The notes beneath the pieces were generated by a model. It was not told the DNA's origin. It searched no databases and worked only from the letters and a program-made list of their open reading frames with translations. The position numbers and the translations under genes were made by a program. Below, one piece after another: positions 57,064-64,000 of a stretch of DNA of 64,000 bases. The DNA is taken from the NCBI GenBank assembly GCA_020746835.1, contig JAGPNK010000026.1:62001-126000 (forward strand). The letters run 5' to 3'. Numbering within the stretch: position 1 is the first letter of the stretch; each line of letters begins with the position of its first letter. The DNA is from Stachybotrys elegans. Taxonomy: Eukaryota; Ascomycota; Sordariomycetes; Hypocreales; Stachybotryaceae.

Positions 57064-59351
57064 ATGCAGCGCGGTGCACGTATTAATCGAGGATTGACTT
57101 GCACAAATTGTCGCGTGAGAAAGGTAGAGCATTCCTATAGCAGGTGATTGAACCGGCTGATATTGGCTCCCCATCCCATAGACAAAATGCGATGGCACCC
57201 AGCCTGGATGCAAGACGTGTGAAGTGTACAGGGATAAATGTCGCTCTGAGAAGCCGCCGCCCCTATCCCAGATCCTAGAAATGGCCAAGAAGCTCCAAGA
57301 TGCCGAGGCTAGAGCAGAGCAGTTGCAATCCGCCTTGGACAAAGCAATCGCCGCAAATCAGTTGCCGTCAGACGCCACACAGACACGAGCAAATGCAAAT
57401 TGGGAGGACGGAGAGACAATTGTGCATGTAGCGCCCGAGCAACCGATGACGGGGCCGGAAACGAGGAACCCTCAGTCAGAGCTGAGCCAGGATGCAAGTG
57501 GAAAGGTGAGCATCGTGAATCTGGCAGCGTCGCTACCCAAGCTGATTTTGGCGTCAAAGCTTTGCTACTACGGACCGACCTCTGCTGTCCACGAGCCATT
57601 TCCATTGCCTGAAAATGGCGAGAGCGAAGTTGCTCCCGGTACTGTATCCACTGGCAGCCCGGTGGGAAACCGTCAGCTCCCTGCAGCAGATGCCCTCGAC
57701 CCGCGGGCATGGGAGCAGTTTGCCCTGGGCAATGCGACACTTCACACGGACATTCCTAGAGAAGTCGTCGCTCAGCTACTCCAGGTCTACTGGACGTGGA
57801 TTGCGCCAACTTTCATGTGGGTGTATCGGCCAGCATTCATGCGCAAGTACAGCGGAACCCGTCGAGGCATCTGCACGGTTGCTAACACAAGGGTGCAGGA
57901 GACATGATTATGGGCGGGCAGTATTATTCGCCATTTCTCCTCACGGTTCTCTGCTCGCATGCCGCCCGCTATGGCTATCAGAGGACTGGCGAGTTCCTCG
58001 TGCTCGGGGCCCGCACGCTGCTAGCAACAGAAATCACCAAGCCCAGCTCCATAGCTACATTTCAGGCGCTGCTGCAGCTGAGCGCTCGCGAGCTGGCGTG
58101 TAGCTCCGTGTCTCAGGCTTGGCTCTACAGCGGCATGGCTTTCCGAATGGTCAGCGATTTGGGTCTCCAGCATAGCGGCGGTACAATGCGGAACGACAGT
58201 CGGCATACTGCTGAAGATATTGAGATTCGCAAGAGGCTATTTTGGAGCTGCTACGTTTGGGACAAGTACGGATCTGTCTTGCTTAGGTTGACCGGATGAT
58301 CATGCTGACTGGTGCTGGCAGAGCCATCAGCCTTTTTCTTGGACGAATGCCAGCATTGACAGAGCTTCCCATCGATTACTCGACAGATTTCGGTAGGTTA
58401 ATTCTGGCTTAGATGAACTCGTCGCTGACAGAACCAGCCGACGACGCTGAGGAGTTTGAGCCGTGGTCTCCTTCGCAAGGAGACTCCGTACACCTCACCA
58501 AGCTTGCGCCGGGAGAGTATCCCCCAACCCAGTGTCGTGTCCTGAGCTGCTTTAGCAATTATTGCAAGCTGGCCGTAATCATAAGCGACATCATACTTTG
58601 CTTATACTCGAGAACAACTCAGCCTGATACCATCGGAGCCGTCAAGCATCTCAAGCTTCGACTCGATGACTCGAGAGAATCCTCGCCGGCCCATCTCAAA
58701 TGCGTGCCGTACTCATTGCCAGAGGTCTGCCCACCACCGCAGATATTGACTCAGAAGTAAGCTCAACAGCCTCCACATGTTCTCTCTTGCAGTATTGCTA
58801 AGCGGAAGTCGTAGTATGTCTACCACACAGCCGTCATTCTCCTCCATCGTCCATATTTCTCTTCTCATCCCCATCGAACGGAATGCCGTGAGGCTGCTAA
58901 ATGTCTCGAGGAACTCTGCGCCTTGTTTGAGAAAACATTTGGCTCCCTGCGTATGACCTACATGATGGCGTACTGCGTGTATACCGGCGCCACGGTCATG
59001 GTCCAGGATGTCAGACGTGGTGACGTCGATGCCGTCGCCAAGCTGCAGACATTCATGGGCGCCTTGCAGCAGGCCATCACAACCTGTCCGCTTGTGCAAA
59101 GAAGCATTGAGATTCTGAGAAACAGCTTGAGCTTCAAGGCTCCAGCGGCCAACCATCAACCAGTCTACGGCAGTCTGTCACCTGAGGAATGCATTGCTTT
59201 CCAGCATCACCTGCCTGCATTTCCATATCATGATGTGTCTGGGTCAAATGGCGGAGGAGATCCATATGGCGGTTCCGTCGATACGATGTCATTTTTGGAA
59301 TGCTTTCCGGAATCTAATTGGGAGGCGACAACGGAGTATTGGGAACTATAA
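57064..59351 (+). CDS. Zn2Cys6 transcription factor, lesion before last exon
   Basis: Exons: 57064-57123, 57182-57842, 57899-58265, 58322-58392, 58438-58756, then a last exon from about 58815 to 59351. The zinc cluster is assembled across intron 1: CTNCRVRKTKCDGTQPGCKTC, spacing C-x2-C-x6-C-x5-C-x2-C-x6-C. Intron 2 (57843-57898) has a GC donor, GCAAGT, and restores VYRPAFMRDM. Fungal_trans blocks follow, including KRLFWSCYVWDK and MAYCVYTGATVMVQDV. The fifth intron fails: the good donor at 58757 and the acceptor at 58814 leave the frame one base off, and the in-phase acceptor at 58792 leads to a TAG at 58812. So a base is missing or wrong near 58814, or the gene is damaged. Confidence 0.85.
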
Positions 59352-59435
59352 AATACAGCATCCGTCTGCGTTAGCTATATGCACGTGCAAATGGATCTTG
59401 ATTACATGTGCGACAGTCTCAGAGATTCTTCATGA

Positions 59436-60433
59436 TTAAAAATGACTTGTACTTCCCCCACCTTCTTGACTTTTCTGGGTGTCGAACTGCCACAGCGTCC
59501 TGGGATTGTCCCTCCAAATCTTGCGTATCAGCGTCTCAACACCACGTTCATCTGCCATCTCGCACCATCGCTTGCATCTCGCAATCCAGCCGTGGTCGTC
59601 AACTTGCCGATAGTCTTGCAAGGCATGTCTGTCGCCATTTGGGTTGGCTTCAGGGCCTCCACTGTGCGGCCAATCGCTCGCCCAAACGACACGATCCGGC
59701 GCTGTTCTGAGAATCTGTATCACGTACTCATCCAGGCCTGGCAATTCGTCGAACCTGTAGACTCCGCTCAGCTTCGTCCAAACAAGCCCAGACTCCAAAA
59801 GGTCCATGTAGGCCTTGTAGCCTGGCTGATCTTGGATTCTTCCACCGTTTGAGTCTGGAGCTCCAATGTGGTCAATCACCACAGGAACCCCAAGACCGGT
59901 GATTACGCTAGCTATCTGCTCAATCTGAGCCAGAGCAACGTAAAGCTGTATGGCCCAGCCTCGTGATCTGATTCTATCGGCGTATCGTTCCAGGAGACGC
60001 TGGAAGTCTTTCTGGTCCATTTGCTGACTCCGTGTGCGCAGATTAATCCTTACTCCGCGTGCTCCCAGGTTGTGTAGCCAATCAAGCTCTTCGTCAGTGA
60101 CGGTGCTGGGGTTAATACATACGACGGCGCGTCCTCTACCATTGAGCTTTTCGAGGGCCCAGGCTATCGCGGAGTTGTCGTCGTGGTAGACAGAGAAGGC
60201 AATCAGGCAAACATGTGAGATTCCATGCTCGGCCTCAAACTTCATAAGATCGTGCAAATCAGCCTTGCGTGGTCGGTAGGGATGTGACGGATGCAGTGGA
60301 AACATTTCCTGTCAATTGTCAATCATGGGCAACATCGTGCAATTCGGAGGGTAGAGGTGCATGCCTCGTCAACTATGTGCACATGACTGTCCCAAGAGCC
60401 TTGAGGGAAGCTTTGATCACTTGACATTGTCAT
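59436..60433 (-). CDS. Amidohydrolase, PDC-lactonase (LigI)-like
   Basis: Two exons (60433-60365 and 60308-59436) give 313 aa. The 56-nt intron uses a GC donor (GAG|GCATGC) and joins WDSHVHIVDE to EMFPLHPSHPY, the expected N-terminal block of the family. Other motifs are the metal/substrate region VVIDHIGAPD and the catalytic Asp in WASDWPHSGGPEAN. The family includes 2-pyrone-4,6-dicarboxylate lactonase (LigI) and related hydrolases of lactones and sugar lactones. The reaction is therefore probably lactone hydrolysis in the cytosol; the substrate is inferred only. It is tail to tail with the regulator and head to head with the permease. Confidence 0.86.
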
Positions 60434-60981
60434 GCTTGGAAATCGTGGCCTGGCACGATTCAACTTTCACGGTCCAAATGCATGCAAATGCCAACTTGAG
60501 TGTTGGAGAGATTCACTGTTAAATCAGTGACGGACGCACTCATCATGATTTGCCCCAACCCCTCGTCACTCCACTCGTGTCTTGCTATTCTCACCCAGGG
60601 GTATGTCCGCATACTTTGCCCCGGAGACTCGCCGGGAATTTGCCCAGGTCCAATAACACCCCACTCACACTGCTCACGAAATCCGGGGAACCTTTGGGTG
60701 TTGAACACGTCCAGATACCGAGGCCGATCATCCTATTGACTTTCCATGGGCTGACGTGGCATGCTTCGCCTGTGATGTAAACAGGAGATGCCGGATGTAA
60801 CGTAGAGGAATCTGATGTAAATAGAGCACATCTGCTTGCGACAATCCACATCCGGAAGCCGTCTATCTGTACGTTGGCCTGATTTAAAGAGTCTGGACTA
60901 CGACGACCGTTCTGAGACTCTTTCATTCTCCTCATCTCATAGTCTCCTACTTGTATTTCTTCCCCTAGTACATGAACAACA
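60434..60981. promoter_or_regulatory. Divergent promoter, amidohydrolase / MFS permease
   Basis: 548 bp between divergent start codons; likely joint control by the nearby Zn2Cys6 protein. Specific sites not assigned. Confidence 0.45.
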
Positions 60982-62703
60982 ATGGAACGAAAGAACTCTG
61001 TCACCCTTGAGCCACCCATTCACCAAGAAATTGCGTTTGGCGGACCTCGAGAGAAACCAGCACGCGATCCCGAGGATCCGGAGTGGATAGCCGCTCAAAA
61101 GAGCTATCTCAAGAAACTGGACTGGATCATCCTGCCCATGATATCGCTTCTGTATTTCTTCGAATACCTCGACAGAGGCAATATTGCGGTGAGCGGACCG
61201 AAACTTGCCCACATCGTTTAGGCCCGCCATGACTGATGACAAACGTTGCAGAATGCAAAGCTTTACGGTTATGCAGAAGGGCATTTGACAGCCACACAGG
61301 GCGCCGGCAACGGCTATGAGCCACTCTCCGACTCTGAGTGGCAGCTTTGTGTCATGATGTTCTATGTCGGACTTGTGCTATTCCAGGTTCCCAGCTGTAT
61401 CGGGTACCGAATCTTCCCACCATCCAAGGTAAATATCCATACCCGGGATGAATCGAGATTTTGGGCTGACCTTATAATTTCACAGTGGGTTGCGTTCGGC
61501 GTTTGTGGTTGGTGCGCAGTCAGTGTCTTGCAATGCGCAGTCTACAACCTGTCAGGTGTGCTGGCTTGCCGGTTCTTCCTTGGAATGTTTGAGGGCCTCT
61601 TTGGCACAGGTGTTCTCTACTACCTTTCCATCTGGTATCACCGTACCGAGATGGGCGTCCGTGTCTTCTGGTTTCTCGGCCCGACAGCCTTTGCTGGGTG
61701 AGCATTACAGGGACCTGGCCGTGGACGAATCAATTCAAATCTAACCCGTAACCTCCAGGGCGTTTGGAGGCCTTATTGCCTATGGCATTGGTCACATTAG
61801 GAGCCATATACCTGATTGGAAATACCTGTTTCTCATTGAAGGTATTCCGGGCTTCTGTCTTGGACTGCTTTGCCTATGGTGGCTGCCAGACAGACCGGAG
61901 AAGAACAGTCGCTTTTCTGGCATTCATCAAGAGATTGCCGTGGCTCGATATCGAAACGAGATGTTTGACAAGTCACAGCGCATTGAGATGAAGCACTTCA
62001 TTTGGACCATTACAGACTGGCGTCTCTATTTGCAGGTTGCCGTCTACCTCCCTACAGCAGGGATGCTATCTTCCATCTCAGGCTTTCTTCCCACGGTTAT
62101 TCGAAGTAAGTATTCCATCGATGCGGTTCCCTCGTGCCATGTACTGATGGCATTCCAAAAGATCTGGGCTACCATGAGCCTACCCAGGCCAACTTGATGA
62201 CTGTCCCCCCATATGTCTGCGCATTTGTACTCATGTACATTACATCCTGGACATCCGATCGCGTTCGCGAGCGTGGGCTGCATTGTACAGCTCTGGCTAC
62301 CGTTGCCGCGGTCGCTTATGCTCTTCTCGCGTTCCTCCCCGAGTCGGCCTTGGCGGGTAAATATGCATGCATATGCATTGCAGTGGCTTGCGTGTACTCG
62401 ACGTATCCTCCGTCACACGCGTGGGCAACGAATAACTTCGGCAACGAAACAAAGCGGGCCATTGGAGCCGGTATTTACACAGCGCTTGGCAACCTAGGCT
62501 TCATTGCTGGCACCTGGTTCTACCCATCAAAGGATGCGCCTCAGTTTCGAAAAGGTCATCTTATCTGCATGTGCTTGGCAATTGCCACGGCTGTATTTGC
62601 CTTGACTAACAGCCTTCTGCTCCGGGCTGTCAACAATCATCGCGACAAGAAGCATGGCAAGCCTGACCCGTCAGCTGTGGGATGTAACGGAGCTGGGAGA
62701 TAA
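60982..62703 (+). CDS. MFS permease, anion:cation symporter (ACS) family
   Basis: Five exons (60982-61188, 61252-61428, 61486-61697, 61759-62105, 62162-62703; introns 63, 57, 61 and 56 nt) give 494 aa. The protein matches the fungal allantoate/nicotinate-permease branch. Its features are KKLDWIILPMISLLYFFEYLDRGNIANAK in and after TM1, RFFLGMFEGLFGTGVLYYL in TM4, and YHEPTQANLMTVPPYV before TM7. The conserved block SHAWATNNFGNETKRAIG is in the second half. Family members import organic anions such as nicotinate, allantoate, pantothenate or aromatic acids with protons. Its place among catabolic genes fits uptake of the pathway substrate. Confidence 0.9.
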
Positions 62704-62781
62704 GGTCCCAAGCTTCCGATTTATTACATGAGAAGACACATGCATTGATCATCGCTTAGCTGTATGAAGGTAATATTAATC

Positions 62782-63508
62782 CTACTTCATCTCGACTAAT
62801 CTTGCGTCTACACCGTGTTCCTTGGCTAGGGCATTCAACGCATCAATCTTGCCGCGCGTGTGTTGTAGGGCGGCCTTCGCGGTCCAGCGCGTATCCTTCT
62901 GGGATCGTCTCGCCACGGCGTGCCGCCTTTCGAATTTTTCCTCTCGCCGCAACACTTGGTGACATGTCTAAGATGAAATGGCCCTGCTCTCCGCCGGGAA
63001 CGCCAACGGCAAAAGGCGACGTGCCGAGAAGAGCCTCTTTGGAGCCCCACGCCGGCATACTCCTGGACGCATTTGTAAATGCCATTGCTGCGTAGCCTTT
63101 TTCGATTGCGTGTAGGAGATAGGTAGCTGCCATGCCGTAGTGATTGCTATGATTGACAGCAACGACTCCGAGACCGTACTCCGATGCCATCTCAGTTGCC
63201 TTTTCAATGGCCATGTGGGCACCAATGAATCCGAAGGTATTCTTGGCGTCAAGATGTGCCATTACCGGCGTTTTGATGGTGAATGATAACTCTGGATTGG
63301 GGTTTAAGACCCCAGCTTTGACACGATCAAGATAACCGGACAAACGATTGATGCCATGGGTATCCACGCCGCGCAAGTCGGCGAGCACTAGCGAATCCGC
63401 TATGACTGTCGCCCGATCAGATGGTACAGAGTGGCTGGTCAATATCTGTGTAGCCAGTTGTCGAGCTGACGTGGGGTCAATATAGACAATAGTAGAGGTC
63501 TCGGCCAT
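62782..63508 (-). pseudogene. Malate/L-lactate dehydrogenase (Ldh2 family), internally deleted
   Basis: Starts at 63508 with MAETSTIVYIDPTSARQLA. The first two thirds of the Ldh2 fold are intact: LADLRGVDTHGINRLSGYLD, NHSNHYGMAATYLL, GTSPFAVGVPGG and IPEGYALDREGRPTT. The usual next block (a Gly-rich PGGPKG-type region) is absent and the frame stops at 62843, giving 221 aa against about 340 normally. Beyond, in another frame, sequence like the family's C-terminus (KIDALNALAKEHGVDARL) continues to a stop at 62782. This is an internal deletion of roughly 100-120 codons with frame loss. The truncated product is probably inactive. It is convergent with the permease, 79 bp from its stop. Confidence 0.75.
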
Positions 63509-63888
63509 GGTGAATTTGTCTGGTGTCCTGAAGGAAGGTCGCTGCTCTTTGCCAATGACATTGCCAAACTCCTGTTCCCTGTACTTATTAGGCCAACTCA
63601 CACAGGTCAAGTGGAGGCGTGAGTTTTGATCTATGAATACTAGCGCTTCATCGCCCCGGAAGATGGCCGGGGCAGTGGCCGAGGCAGTCACCAGGTCGTT
63701 TATCCCGCCGACAATTTCTGACATTACCGGCCGTCTCCAGCTAGGAAGGATTCGGAAATAGCATGGGAGGATAAATTAGACGCTGGGATATGCAAGTTTT
63801 GCCATATATGGATATTGATTGTGTCTTCATTAGCACCTACACCCGCTGACTACGAGCCTGGTACGCATCAGATCACGCCATATGAGCC
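63509..63888. other. Divergent intergenic region with possible acyl-activating-enzyme fragment
   Basis: 380 bp between head-to-head genes. On the minus strand, an ATG at 63724 opens a frame continuous with the Ldh2 frame (72 extra codons). Its first part (PAIFRGDEALVFIDQNSRLHLT) loosely resembles the N-terminus of AMP-binding acyl-CoA synthetases and then runs into a GTGAGT donor-like site. It may be a remnant or chance. Confidence 0.3.
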
Positions 63889-64000
63889 ATGGATCCAAAT
63901 GTCAAACTTCTGCGTGGGTTTAGCACGTAAGAGATTCCAAGCAACTCTGATACCTTGTCTACTGACAATATTTTCAGTTGCGATGTGTCGGACGCGCTAT
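63889..64000 (+). CDS. RraA/HMG-CHA aldolase-like protein, 5' part only
   Basis: Exon 1 is 63889-63926 and a 51-nt intron (GTAAGA donor, TTTTCAG acceptor) ends at 63977. The joined product starts MDPNVKLLRGFSTCDVSDAL and leaves the window. The FSTCDVSDAL block matches the N-terminal pattern of fungal RraA-like proteins. That family includes bacterial 4-hydroxy-4-methyl-2-oxoglutarate/4-carboxy-4-hydroxy-2-oxoadipate aldolase (LigK/GalC), a class II pyruvate aldolase needing a divalent metal. Only about 20 residues are visible, so the assignment depends on one motif. It is head to head with the Ldh2-like gene. Confidence 0.6.

Noticed and set aside
1..64000. tRNA, rRNA, CRISPR arrays, intact transposons
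   Set aside because: Both strands were scanned by eye for tRNA T-loop and clover-leaf signatures, spaced direct repeats and transposase motifs; none was convincing.

Overview
This window is genomic DNA of a filamentous ascomycete, most likely a Sordariomycete. The genes are interrupted by 44-113 nt introns of the GT...CTAAC/CTGAC...AG type. The gene families are typical of such fungi: a highly reducing polyketide synthase, Zn2Cys6 regulators, a HET protein, a lipase-NACHT-WD STAND protein, Pth11-like receptors and secreted glycosidases. Exon joins were worked out by hand from splice signals, reading phase and family conservation. No tRNA, rRNA or CRISPR was seen.

Layout. (1) 0.8-14.8 kb: DHA1-type MFS drug transporter; four-exon fructosamine-kinase-like gene; a 1591-aa SesB-like hydrolase/NACHT/WD NLR; a Zn2Cys6 regulator convergent with a secreted GH30 endo-beta-1,6-galactanase; a 106-aa membrane-anchored protein. 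(2) 14.8-19.1 kb: a gene-empty stretch. (3) 19.1-27 kb: Pth11/rhodopsin-like receptor, secreted GMC oxidoreductase, secreted GH43-CBM6 arabinofuranosidase/xylosidase, and a nucleotidyltransferase-like protein of unknown role. (4) 27.6-46.1 kb: a putative polyketide cluster. It holds a 2608-aa HR-PKS (KS-AT-DH-MT-degenerate ER-KR-ACP), a second Pth11-like protein, a carboxymuconolactone-decarboxylase-like protein, an FAD monooxygenase (apparently frameshifted), an alcohol-oxidase-type GMC enzyme and a cytochrome P450. (5) 46.8-52.6 kb: a HET protein, a repeat-bearing gene-poor stretch, and a small secreted protein with two Kex2-type sites. (6) 53.5-64 kb: a CoA-dependent-type acyltransferase, then a compact set that reads like a catabolic cluster. 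That set is an SDR, a Zn2Cys6 regulator, a PDC-lactonase-like amidohydrolase, an ACS-family MFS permease, a truncated malate/lactate (Ldh2) dehydrogenase, and the first exons of an RraA/HMG-aldolase-like gene that runs off the end.

How they may work together. The PKS would make a C-methylated reduced chain, and the P450, FAD monooxygenase, GMC oxidase and CMD-like enzyme would tailor it; no cluster regulator sits beside them. The 56-64 kb set has enzyme classes known from bacterial protocatechuate/gallate meta-cleavage (lactonase, aldolase, dehydrogenase), with a permease and a regulator. Its regulator and dehydrogenase both look damaged, so the route may be decaying. A family of about 90-bp diverged repeats (five copies, 38.7-49.9 kb) is scattered around the polyketide and HET genes and has no obvious assignment.
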